A stretch of 5,660 bases of DNA from Lachnospiraceae bacterium UBA3802 (GTDB lineage: Bacteria; Bacillota; Clostridia; Lachnospirales; Lachnospiraceae), in NCBI GenBank assembly GCA_002369155.1, contig DFEM01000173.1, positions 1 through 5,660 on the forward strand. Reading direction: 5' to 3'. The notes below the pieces were generated by a model. That model was not told the origin of the DNA. It was given only the letters and a program-made list of their open reading frames with translations, and made no database searches. The position numbers and the translations under genes were made by a program. Below, piece after piece: positions 1 to 5,660 of the stretch (the stretch's first letter is position 1; each line of letters begins with the position of its first letter).

Positions 1-1198
1 CCAAAACATCCGTTATTATGCCGTTCATGTAATTGGTGTTTTCAAGTATGGCATCGGCATAGTGTTCGCGCTTGTCGGTCTGTATGTTTTCTTTTAAGTT
101 TTCGGCATAGCCGCTCATAACGGTAAGCGGAGTTTTAAGGTCATGCGCCATCGAGCTCATGAGAGCTTTTCTGTAATCTTCATTCTGATAAAAAACCTTA
201 AGTTTGCCATACGATAAATTGGACAGTATAAAACAAACAATTATATCAATCAGAACATATACAATCGAAAGAAGAACAATGAATGATAAATAAGTTTTCA
301 AAAAATCATCAGTCAACTTAATGGTTATAACATATTCATTTCCTGAAGCATCCGTATAATTTACAGTCCTGGTCAAATGGTGTGAAAACGGTCTTCGTGC
401 AATTTTCTGATAGTCGTCGAGAGACAGATTTCTGCCTGTAGTAAGATGTATTCCGTGTATCTCTTCCCCGTTTAAATACATGGTATATGTTTCGGTATCG
501 TATCTGTAAGATACCAGGCCCTCGGTATTTTCAAGCGGCATACTGATTGTTTTGACATCGGTTATAAATTCGCCGGTCTCGTTTAAGGCTCCGGCCCAGG
601 AAGGAATGCGTTCTGTGGTTATTTCTATTTTTGTCGGATAAACCTTAAGGGTTTCCTCATCTACATATCCTTCGAGTATTTCTATGGATTCAAAGGTTTC
701 TTTATGAGGTGTCAGGAATTCAAGCAGAGTAGAATCATACTGCTCGTTGTATCTTTCAATTACTTCCCTGGCTTCTTCAAATCTGCAGAGAGTCTCATAA
801 TCGCAAATGTATACGTTTCTTTTTTGAAGTTCATAATTCTCATCTCTGATGGTTTGCATTAATGACCATGCGGGTGAGGTATCCATTATTAAAATGCTGT
901 CGGAATCGTTGACGTACATATATCCTTTGAGTCCGGGAAATTGTGCGAGTGTGGACTCCAAACAGAGGTTAATACGGAATTTAAGGTAATTGCAATTTTC
1001 CGATAAAGTTGAATCTTTTTCGCTTTGCAAAAACTTTTCAAGCGACGGCTCGGTGCAGTAATCCATTGCTTCCAGTAAGACAGATTCGGAATAACGATTT
1101 AATGCACAGGAAGAGATTATTATGATGATAAGCATTATCGGAACAGATATAAGCAATTTCCCGATAAATACTTTTAAAAAGGTTTTTCGTTTTTTCAT
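1..1198 (-). CDS. Sensor histidine kinase, OmpR-linked two-component system (partial, C-terminus outside window)
   Basis: Membrane sensor kinase expected to autophosphorylate on histidine and pass the phosphate to the regulator encoded just upstream. An open frame runs from ATG at 1198 to the left edge, giving 399 codons with no stop. A basic N-terminus (MKKRK) leads into TM1 at about residues 10-31. An extracytoplasmic region of about 270 residues follows, then TM2 at about 303-325, and the HisKA dimerisation/phosphoacceptor helix with the H-box SSMAHDLKTPLTVMSGYAENL around His352. The N, G1, F and G2 boxes of the ATPase domain lie beyond the edge. Only about 26 residues separate TM2 from His352, too few for a HAMP domain. 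The sensor region has cysteines at 48, 69, 79, 132 and 138, and TM2 contains an acidic residue (Asp318). The start is supported by a GGAGG site 5 bases upstream. I do not recognise the sensor fold, so the signal is unknown. Confidence 0.93.
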   Translation of the reverse strand, partial: MKKRKTFLKVFIGKLLISVPIMLIIIIISSCALNRYSESVLLEAMDYCTEPSLEKFLQSEKDSTLSENCNYLKFRINLCLESTLAQFPGLKGYMYVNDSDSILIMDTSPAWSLMQTIRDENYELQKRNVYICDYETLCRFEEAREVIERYNEQYDSTLLEFLTPHKETFESIEILEGYVDEETLKVYPTKIEITTERIPSWAGALNETGEFITDVKTISMPLENTEGLVSYRYDTETYTMYLNGEEIHGIHLTTGRNLSLDDYQKIARRPFSHHLTRTVNYTDASGNEYVITIKLTDDFLKTYLSFIVLLSIVYVLIDIIVCFILSNLSYGKLKVFYQNEDYRKALMSSMAHDLKTPLTVMSGYAENLKENIQTDKREHYADAILENTNYMNGIITDVL

Positions 1199-1879
1199 TT
1201 ATGCCTCCGTTATTTTATATCCTTTTGAAATGACGGTCTTGATCTGTTCGCCTGCACTGCCCAAGTTTTTACGAAGTTTTTTGATATGATTGTCGACAAC
1301 GCGTTCGCCGCCTTCGAAATCATATCCCCATACGGCATTAAGAAGTGTTTCGCGGCTTATTACCCAGTCTTTGTGTTTGAAAAGATAAGCCAGAAGTTCG
1401 TATTCTTTGGGTGGGAGTTCAATGATTGAGCCATCCACGGTTACAACCATCGAATTGTAATTGATACTGATTTTCCCGATGGTCGAAGTTTCGTTTAAAA
1501 CGGTACCTTTGGCGCGGTTTAAAAGAGCAATGCATTTGGCATACAGAGTTGCCAGCGAGAAGGGTTTGGTCACGTAATCGTCACAACCTGTCTCGAACCC
1601 GAGAAGAACGTCTTCTTCCATGGTTCTTGCCGTCAAAAAGATTACGGGGACATCGCTTTTCTTACGTATTAATCTGCAGATTGAAAAGCCGTCGAGGTGC
1701 GGAAGCATTACATCAAGGAGTACGATATCGAATTCGTTTTCTTCGAGTAAATCTTTGGCTTCGAGACCGTCTTTGGCGAGAGTGATGTCAAATTCGTTTT
1801 CTTTTTTGGCAGTAAAATAATCTTCGATTATTTCTCTTATCTGGCTGTCATCTTCTACACAGAGCATCCTGTATTTCAT
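1199..1879 (-). CDS. OmpR/PhoB-family response regulator transcription factor
   Basis: Cytoplasmic DNA-binding response regulator of 226 residues, the normal length for the family. The receiver domain (about 1-120) has the acidic pair Asp10/Asp11, the phosphoacceptor Asp56 in IVLLDVMLP, Thr83 in FLTAR and Lys105 in the VTKPF signature. The C-terminal winged-helix domain (about 128-224) shows the family pattern: LPPKEYELLAYL, the VISRETLLNAVWG segment, the recognition-helix region RVVDNHIKKLRKNL and the wing hairpin IKTVISKGYKI. The ATG at 1879 is preceded by GAGGG with an 8-base gap. The stop TAA abuts the ATG of the kinase gene, so the two are surely co-transcribed and probably translationally coupled. 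It is the expected partner of that kinase and, as is common in the family, may bind its own promoter region. Target genes cannot be read from the sequence. Confidence 0.97.
   Translation of the reverse strand: MKYRMLCVEDDSQIREIIEDYFTAKKENEFDITLAKDGLEAKDLLEENEFDIVLLDVMLPHLDGFSICRLIRKKSDVPVIFLTARTMEEDVLLGFETGCDDYVTKPFSLATLYAKCIALLNRAKGTVLNETSTIGKISINYNSMVVTVDGSIIELPPKEYELLAYLFKHKDWVISRETLLNAVWGYDFEGGERVVDNHIKKLRKNLGSAGEQIKTVISKGYKITEA
1204..1208 (-). promoter_or_regulatory. Ribosome-binding site of the histidine kinase gene, inside the regulator gene
   Basis: Consensus GGAGG on the minus strand, lying within the last codons of the response regulator and 5 bases before the kinase ATG. It fixes the kinase start directly after the regulator TAA and implies coupled translation. 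Confidence 0.85.
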
Positions 1880-1896
1880 CTTTTATACCCTCATTT

Positions 1897-1921
1897 CATC
1901 ATTCATGTTACATAAATGATG
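1897..1921 (-). repeat. 25-bp near-perfect palindrome in the leader of the two-component operon
   Basis: On the minus strand the arms CATCATT and AATGATG (7 bp, perfect) flank an inner ATG/CAT pair of 3 bp around a TAA centre, with one non-matching position that would be a U-G wobble in RNA. It can therefore be a two-fold symmetric protein-binding site in DNA, or an 11-pair hairpin with a 3-base loop in the regulator mRNA. It lies between the predicted transcription start and the regulator ribosome-binding site, ending about 18 bases before the start codon. No U-tract follows and the stem is AT-rich, so it does not look like an intrinsic terminator. A binding partner is not known. Confidence 0.6.
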
Positions 1922-1939
1922 TATCCTTTTTATATCCTT
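1922..1939 (-). promoter_or_regulatory. AAGGATA direct repeat, 11-bp spacing, possible response-regulator site
   Basis: Two perfect copies of AAGGATA on the minus strand (1939-1933 and 1928-1922), with starts 11 bp apart, just downstream of the predicted start of transcription. OmpR-family regulators usually bind tandem half-sites spaced by about one helical turn, so this could be an autoregulatory site. The arrangement is visible; the binding is inference. Seven-base AT-rich repeats can also arise by chance. Confidence 0.35.
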
Positions 1940-1953
1940 GGTGTGTTTTTTTA

Positions 1954-1962
1954 ATTATAACA
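1954..1962 (-). promoter_or_regulatory. Extended -10 promoter for the two-component operon
   Basis: The minus strand reads TGTTATAAT, a consensus TATAAT with an upstream TGn extension. No good -35 hexamer is found 16-18 bp upstream (the candidates are GTGGTG-like), consistent with an extended -10 or activator-dependent promoter. Transcription would start near 1947, giving a leader of roughly 70 bases that holds the direct repeat and palindrome. Confidence 0.55.
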
Positions 1963-1994
1963 TACCTTCTTTCAGACACCACCGTTGTCTGTTC

Positions 1995-2023
1995 TTGCCG
2001 AATGATTTAAAAAAACTTATAAT
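1995..2023 (+). promoter_or_regulatory. Sigma-A type promoter for the Dabb-methyltransferase-MATE operon
   Basis: TTGCCG (1995-2000) and a consensus TATAAT (2018-2023) are separated by exactly 17 bases of mostly A/T sequence. Transcription would start near 2030, about 50 bases ahead of the Dabb start codon. It is divergent from the two-component promoter, with the two -10 elements about 60 bp apart, so a factor bound between them could affect both. Confidence 0.65.
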
Positions 2024-2078
2024 TTTGATTGTGCGAATGAAAAAGCTTCATAAAAATCAATTTGAAAGGAATATAAAA

Positions 2079-2381
2079 ATGGTAAAACATATTATTGTCT
2101 GGACACTTAAAGAAGAATATTCTGATGCTGAAAAAGAGAATATAAAAAAGAACATTAAGGAAGGCCTTGAAGGATTAAAGGGAAAGGTTCCCGGAATCGT
2201 TGAAATCAAGGTGGAGATTAACGGCCTTGCATCTTCAAATGCCGATCTTATGCTTGATTCGACATTTGAAAACGAGGATGCTCTTAAGGGATATTCGACT
2301 CATCCCGAGCATGTAAAAGTAGCTACCGAAAAGGTAAGACCTTTTACAAAAATAAGAAGCTGTTTTGACTTTGAAGTGTAG
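2079..2381 (+). CDS. Dabb (stress-responsive dimeric alpha/beta barrel) domain protein
   Basis: A 100-residue protein that is essentially one Dabb domain, a ferredoxin-like fold that dimerises into a beta barrel. Visible hallmarks are the N-terminal strand VKHIIVWTL (2-10), a charged amphipathic helix (about 15-34), the strand VEIKVEIN (41-48), the AD-x-x-LDSTFEN segment (55-65) and the typical ALKGYSTHPEHVKV motif with HPEH at 75-78. A C-terminal strand containing CFDFEV closes the domain. The start is ATG 2079 with AAAGGA 8 bases upstream; an in-frame ATG at 1938 would add 47 residues unlike the family and lies upstream of the promoter. Family members are small cytoplasmic proteins linked to stress in plants and of mostly unknown function in bacteria, so the biochemical role is not assigned. 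It is first in an operon with the methyltransferase. Confidence 0.9.
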   Translation: MVKHIIVWTLKEEYSDAEKENIKKNIKEGLEGLKGKVPGIVEIKVEINGLASSNADLMLDSTFENEDALKGYSTHPEHVKVATEKVRPFTKIRSCFDFEV

Positions 2382-2396
2382 ACGGCAGGTTTGGTA

Positions 2397-2403
2397 AGAA
2401 GGA
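2397..2403 (+). promoter_or_regulatory. Ribosome-binding site that decides the methyltransferase start
   Basis: AGAAGGA lies 11 bases before ATG 2415. The upstream in-frame TTG at 2391 has no usable site at a proper distance (its nearest purine run ends one base before it), and the site itself would fall inside that longer frame. ATG 2415 is therefore preferred. Confidence 0.6.
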
Positions 2404-2414
2404 AAAGATATAAA

Positions 2415-3671
2415 ATGAATCCTTTGGTTACATTAAAAAAGAATGAGGGAAGACTTCTTAAAGCCGGCGGAGCATGGGTTTTTGACAACGAAATCGAAAG
2501 CATCGCGCCTGATTACGAAAACGGAGATATCGTCACGGTAAAAGACAATGACGGGATAACTCTCGGTCAGGGCTTTATTAACGATAATTCAAAAATAAGA
2601 ATAAGGCTTCTTTCAAGAAACGCAGATACAAAGATTGACCGCTCGTTTTTCAGAATGAGGGTTGAGGATGCGTGGAATTTAAGAAAATCCGTGATGAATG
2701 CCGAAACAGACGACAATCTCAATTCGGTGAGAATTATTTTCGGCGAAGCCGACTTTTTGCCGGGACTTACTGTTGATAAGTACAACGATGTGTTGGTAGT
2801 TCAGTCGCTTTCATTGGGAATCGAGCAGTATAAAGAGACAATAATCGAAGAATTAAAGGATGTCTTAAAAAAAGACGGAATTGAAATAAAAGGCATTTAT
2901 GAAAGATCCGATGCTCCGGTCAGAAAAAAAGAGGGTATGTATCTTCATAAAGGCTTTATCGGCGATGAATTCGATACCAATGTTCCCATAAGCGAGAACG
3001 GAATCAAATATACGGTTGATGTGGTAAACGGTCAGAAAACCGGATTTTTCCTCGACCAGAAATACAACCGTCTTGCGATGCAGCGTCTTTGCAAAAGCGT
3101 TCTTTACAATGAAAAGAATTTAGGCGGAAAAGGAACTCTTAAGGTCCTTGACTGCTTTACGCACATGGGAACTTTTGCCCTTAACTGCGCAAGAGCAGGC
3201 GCCACGGATGTGACCGGCCTTGACATATCGGAATTTGCAGTATCGCAGGCTACGCTTAATGCCGAAAACAACGGCCTTTCAGACAGAGCACATTTCAGAT
3301 GTGCCAATGTTTTGGATGAGCTTCCGAGACTTGAAAAAGAAGGAGAGAAATTCGATATCGTAATTCTCGACCCTCCCGCTTTTACCAAATCAAGAGAAGC
3401 GACAAAAAATGCGATAAAAGGATATCGTGAAATCAACATGAAGGGCTTAAAACTTGTCAGAGACGGCGGATTTTTCGCCACCTGTTCATGTTCGCATTTC
3501 ATGACGGAAGACCTTTTCATGCAGACAATTCTTCAGGCTGCAAAGAGTTCGAGAAGAAGACTTAAACAAATCGAATTCCGCACTCAGGCGCCCGATCATC
3601 CCATCCTTTGGGCTGCCGATGAATCCTACTATTTAAAATTCATAATCTTCCAGGTCGTGGATGAGAAGTAG
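2415..3671 (+). CDS. RlmI/RlmK-family class I SAM-dependent 23S rRNA methyltransferase with PUA domain
   Basis: A 418-residue protein, close to the usual length of about 400 for the RlmI group. Order of domains: N-terminal PUA RNA-binding domain (about 1-75, with GGAWVFDNEI and the GDIVTVKD strand), a central linker domain ending in the family signature GQKTGFFLDQKYNR (206-219), then a Rossmann methyltransferase. In the latter, SAM motif I is VLDCFTHMGTFAL (244-256), the acidic ribose-binding strand is VTGLDIS (266-272), the catalytic-site motif is ILDPPAF (317-323) and the late motif is CSCS (357-360). It should methylate 23S rRNA in the cytoplasm. Escherichia coli RlmI makes m5C1962, whereas the related RlmK half of RlmKL and, from memory, Bacillus YwbD (RlmQ) make m7G, so the exact base is not assigned and no symbol is given. 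It lies 33 bases after the Dabb gene and 6 before the MATE gene. Confidence 0.93.
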   Translation: MNPLVTLKKNEGRLLKAGGAWVFDNEIESIAPDYENGDIVTVKDNDGITLGQGFINDNSKIRIRLLSRNADTKIDRSFFRMRVEDAWNLRKSVMNAETDDNLNSVRIIFGEADFLPGLTVDKYNDVLVVQSLSLGIEQYKETIIEELKDVLKKDGIEIKGIYERSDAPVRKKEGMYLHKGFIGDEFDTNVPISENGIKYTVDVVNGQKTGFFLDQKYNRLAMQRLCKSVLYNEKNLGGKGTLKVLDCFTHMGTFALNCARAGATDVTGLDISEFAVSQATLNAENNGLSDRAHFRCANVLDELPRLEKEGEKFDIVILDPPAFTKSREATKNAIKGYREINMKGLKLVRDGGFFATCSCSHFMTEDLFMQTILQAAKSSRRRLKQIEFRTQAPDHPILWAADESYYLKFIIFQVVDEK

Positions 3672-3677
3672 GTTTCC

Positions 3678-5078
3678 ATGAGCAGATATGACGAATCGAT
3701 AAATTTTTATAAAAAAGTATTTACGCTGGCACTGCCGATAGCGCTTCAGAGTCTTATCACCATCGGAGTAAACATGCTTGATACGATGATGGTCGGAAAA
3801 CTCGGAGACAATTCGCTTTCCGCCACATCCCTTGCGAACTCTTTTATAAGCGTGTTCCAGATATTCTGCATGGGACTCGGAATGGGAGCGTCCGTCCTTG
3901 TATCAAGATACTGGGGCATAAAGAATTCAACAGCCGGAGATGAGGAAAAAGAAAAGGCGGGCAAAGCCCTAAAGCAGACGGTTTGCCTTGTGTTAAGGCT
4001 TGATATTTTTCTTGCCACGCTTTTTGCGCTCGCCACATTTTTTATACCGGATCTTATAATGCGTACCTACACGGACAAAGAGCCGATTATCGCACTCGGA
4101 GTCGACTATTTCAGAATGTCAGTTATTACATATTATTTCGTAGGACTGTCTTTGGTTGCAACAATCGTTCTTCGAAGTGTCGGACAGGTTTTTTATCCGC
4201 TTGTTGTTTCAATTGGTGCGTTTTTCATTAATCTCGTAATGAATTATACCTTTATCTTCGGTAATTTCGGAGCGCCCAAAATGGAAGTTGCGGGCGCGGC
4301 ACTCGGTACGCTTATTGCAAGAATCTTTGAATTTACGATGATTATCGGATATCTTTTGCTTGCTGACAAAAAGATCGGTTTCAGGATAAAAGATATGATA
4401 ATGAAGACAGGTTCCCTTTTCTGGGAATATGTAAGAATCAGCATTCCCGTACTTATAAGTGACGGAATTCTGGCGCTTGGTACCAATGCCGTCGCCATGG
4501 TAATAGGGCATCTTGGAGAGACTTTCACGGCAGCCAATGCGATAACGAGCGTTACGCAGCAGTTAAGCAATGTCGTAATCTCCGGAGTAAGCCAGGCGGG
4601 TGCGATAATTACGGGTATTACGCTCGGAGAGGGCAAAAGGGAAAAGACCATGAAGCAGGGATACAGGTTCTTTTTCCTCGGACTTATCCTCGGCTCACTT
4701 TCCGCTTTGTTTATATTCCTCTTTAGCGACCTGATTATAGGATTTTACGATAATGTTAGTCCCGAAACCGCGAGAATCGCCAAACAGCTCATGAATGCAA
4801 TCTGCCTGATAGTCGTTTTTCAGGGAACAAACAGCATCATGACCAAGGGAGTGCTTCGAGGCGGCGGAGATACCACGGTTTTGATGGTTGCCGACAATAT
4901 CATGCTCTGGATTTTGGCAATTCCGCTTGGAATTCTTGCAGGCTTTTATTTTAAACTTCCGCCTTTTTGGATTTATATCTGCCTTAAATCCGACCAGATA
5001 GTAAAGACCATTTGGTCGTTCCTTAGGCTTAGAAGCCAAAAATGGATTAAGAGAATATCCACGGAATCCGGAAAATAG
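3678..5078 (+). CDS. MATE family efflux transporter
   Basis: A 466-residue polytopic inner-membrane protein of the MATE (NorM/DinF-like) family, which exports drugs and other organic cations using a Na+ or H+ gradient. About twelve hydrophobic segments can be placed: near 15-37, 50-75, 101-124, 139-160, 169-194, 204-228, 250-275, 283-310, 328-350, 366-385, 398-425 and 427-447. Family hallmarks are the ALPIALQ start of TM1, NMLDTMMVGKLG (32-43), GLGMGASVLVSRYWG (66-80), repeated as SGVSQAGAIITG in the second half (302-313), and VLRGGGDTT (392-400). A charged loop (about 83-97) between TM2 and TM3 is rich in Glu and Lys. The start is ATG 3678, 6 bases after the methyltransferase stop, with a weak AGTAGG site overlapping that stop, which suggests translational coupling. 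Substrate cannot be predicted. No clear intrinsic terminator follows. Confidence 0.95.
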   Translation: MSRYDESINFYKKVFTLALPIALQSLITIGVNMLDTMMVGKLGDNSLSATSLANSFISVFQIFCMGLGMGASVLVSRYWGIKNSTAGDEEKEKAGKALKQTVCLVLRLDIFLATLFALATFFIPDLIMRTYTDKEPIIALGVDYFRMSVITYYFVGLSLVATIVLRSVGQVFYPLVVSIGAFFINLVMNYTFIFGNFGAPKMEVAGAALGTLIARIFEFTMIIGYLLLADKKIGFRIKDMIMKTGSLFWEYVRISIPVLISDGILALGTNAVAMVIGHLGETFTAANAITSVTQQLSNVVISGVSQAGAIITGITLGEGKREKTMKQGYRFFFLGLILGSLSALFIFLFSDLIIGFYDNVSPETARIAKQLMNAICLIVVFQGTNSIMTKGVLRGGGDTTVLMVADNIMLWILAIPLGILAGFYFKLPPFWIYICLKSDQIVKTIWSFLRLRSQKWIKRISTESGK

Positions 5079-5126
5079 GAAGAAAAGTATTTAAGAAAAG
5101 CAGTAAAGAGCTTCCAATAAGAATAA

Positions 5127-5156
5127 TTGAAAAGAAGTATTGCAAAGTAATATAAT
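5127..5156 (+). promoter_or_regulatory. Sigma-A type promoter for the exonuclease III gene
   Basis: TTGAAA (5127-5132) and consensus TATAAT (5151-5156) are separated by 18 bases. The predicted start near 5163 leaves a leader of about 35 bases. The leader includes a short inverted repeat AAAGAT-T-ATCTTT (5169-5181) just before the ribosome-binding site. The gene may thus be transcribed separately as well as by readthrough from the MATE operon, since no terminator is evident in 5079-5126. Confidence 0.6.
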
Positions 5157-5196
5157 ATTTACAGGTTTAAAGATTATCTTTTAAAGGAAACAATAA

Positions 5197-5660
5197 ATGA
5201 AATTTATCTCTTGGAATGTAAACGGATTAAGAGCCTGCATGGGCAAAAACTTCATGGAATTTTTCAAAGAAATCGATGCCGATGTATTTTGCCTGCAGGA
5301 GACAAAGCTTTCCGAAGGACAGATTGAATTGGACCTTCCGGGTTATCATCAGTATTGGAATTATGCCGAAAAGAAGGGGTATTCTGGAACCGCTTTATTT
5401 ACAAAGAAAGAGCCCTTAAACGTAACTTACGGCATAGGCATTGAAGAGCATGACCATGAAGGCCGTGTAATCACAGCCGAATTCGATGATTTTTATTTTA
5501 TCTGCGTCTATGTTCCAAACTCCCAGAGAGAGCTGACCAGACTTGATTACAGAATGGTCTGGGAAGAGGCATTTCTTTCCTATATCAAAAAACTCGAGGA
5601 AAAGAAACCCGTCATTTACTGCGGCGATTTGAATGTGGCTCACAAGGAAATAGATCTTAA
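5197..5660 (+). CDS. xth: Exodeoxyribonuclease III / AP endonuclease (partial, C-terminus outside window)
   Basis: First 154 codons of an exonuclease III family protein (usual length about 250), a Mg2+-dependent enzyme that cuts DNA at abasic sites and trims 3' ends in base excision repair. Active-site motifs of the endonuclease/exonuclease/phosphatase fold are present in order: the N-terminal KFISWNVNGLRA with Asn7, the metal-binding LQETK with Glu35, GYSGTALFTK (61-70), the YVPNSQ segment with Tyr105, RLDYRM-x-WE (115-123) and GDLNVAH with Asp144 and Asn146. The later SDH and Asp/His motifs lie past the window edge. The start ATG 5197 has AAAGGA 8 bases upstream. In Firmicutes this gene is also called exoA. 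The spacer and own promoter suggest it is not strictly part of the MATE operon. Confidence 0.95.
   Translation, partial: MKFISWNVNGLRACMGKNFMEFFKEIDADVFCLQETKLSEGQIELDLPGYHQYWNYAEKKGYSGTALFTKKEPLNVTYGIGIEEHDHEGRVITAEFDDFYFICVYVPNSQRELTRLDYRMVWEEAFLSYIKKLEEKKPVIYCGDLNVAHKEIDL

Noticed and set aside
1106..1198. Possible lipobox (I-S-S-C at residues 28-31) in the kinase N-terminus
   Set aside because: The four residues loosely fit the pattern, but the segment is the expected first transmembrane helix of a two-TM kinase, and cleavage would detach the sensor from its N-terminal anchor; not a typical lipoprotein signal.
1938..2078. 47-residue N-terminal extension of the Dabb protein from an upstream in-frame ATG
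   Set aside because: It begins upstream of the predicted promoter, has no good ribosome-binding site, its sequence is unlike the family, and ATG 2079 has a well-placed AAAGGA and begins with the conserved Dabb strand.
2391..2414. TTG start adding 8 residues to the methyltransferase
   Set aside because: No ribosome-binding site at a proper distance; the extension would overlap the AGAAGGA site that serves ATG 2415.
3104..3520. 138-residue open frame on the minus strand within the methyltransferase gene
   Set aside because: Antisense shadow of a well-supported gene; no recognisable domain and no ribosome-binding site or promoter noted.
4244..4651. 135-residue open frame on the minus strand within the MATE gene
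   Set aside because: Antisense to a clear membrane transporter; its hydrophobic composition merely mirrors the codon pattern of the opposite strand.
5079..5126. Intrinsic terminator after the MATE gene
   Set aside because: Only a 5-bp GGAAG/CTTCC pair with a long A-rich loop is present, and no U-tract follows; too weak to call.
5169..5181. AAAGAT-T-ATCTTT inverted repeat before the exonuclease III gene as an operator or terminator
   Set aside because: Only 6 bp of AT-rich symmetry with a one-base centre; likely chance, so mentioned only within the promoter entry.

Overview
The window looks like ordinary chromosome of a low-to-moderate-GC Gram-positive anaerobe, most likely a clostridial or Lachnospiraceae-type Firmicute. 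This rests on strong AAGGA/GGAGG ribosome-binding sites, TATAAT-type promoters, and the style of the two-component, MATE and exonuclease III proteins. It is inference from sequence character; no species can be named. There is no rRNA, tRNA, IS element, CRISPR array or phage gene.

Left arm, minus strand (1-1879): a two-component operon read leftward. An OmpR/PhoB-family response regulator (1199-1879) comes first. A membrane sensor histidine kinase starts on the very next base after its stop codon and runs off the left edge of the window, so its catalytic ATPase domain is not visible. The kinase has a large extracytoplasmic sensor region of about 270 residues, no room for a HAMP domain, and several cysteines in the sensor region.

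Intergenic region (1880-2078): a divergent promoter region. A leftward extended -10 promoter drives the two-component operon. Its leader carries an 11-bp-spaced AAGGATA direct repeat and a 25-bp near-perfect palindrome. A rightward TTGCCG-17-TATAAT promoter drives the genes on the right.

Middle, plus strand (2079-5078): a compact three-gene operon. It encodes a 100-residue Dabb (stress-responsive dimeric alpha/beta barrel) protein, a PUA-containing RlmI/RlmK-family rRNA methyltransferase, and a MATE-family multidrug/cation antiporter that starts 6 bases after the methyltransferase stop.

Right end (5079-5660): a 118-base spacer with its own promoter, then the first 154 codons of an exonuclease III family AP endonuclease, cut by the window edge.

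The plus-strand genes share a loose theme of stress response, ribosome modification, drug or toxicant efflux and DNA repair, but nothing in the sequence proves a joint pathway. I see no clearly undescribed system. The points most worth a second look are the kinase sensor architecture, the repeats in the regulator leader, and the tight methyltransferase-MATE coupling.
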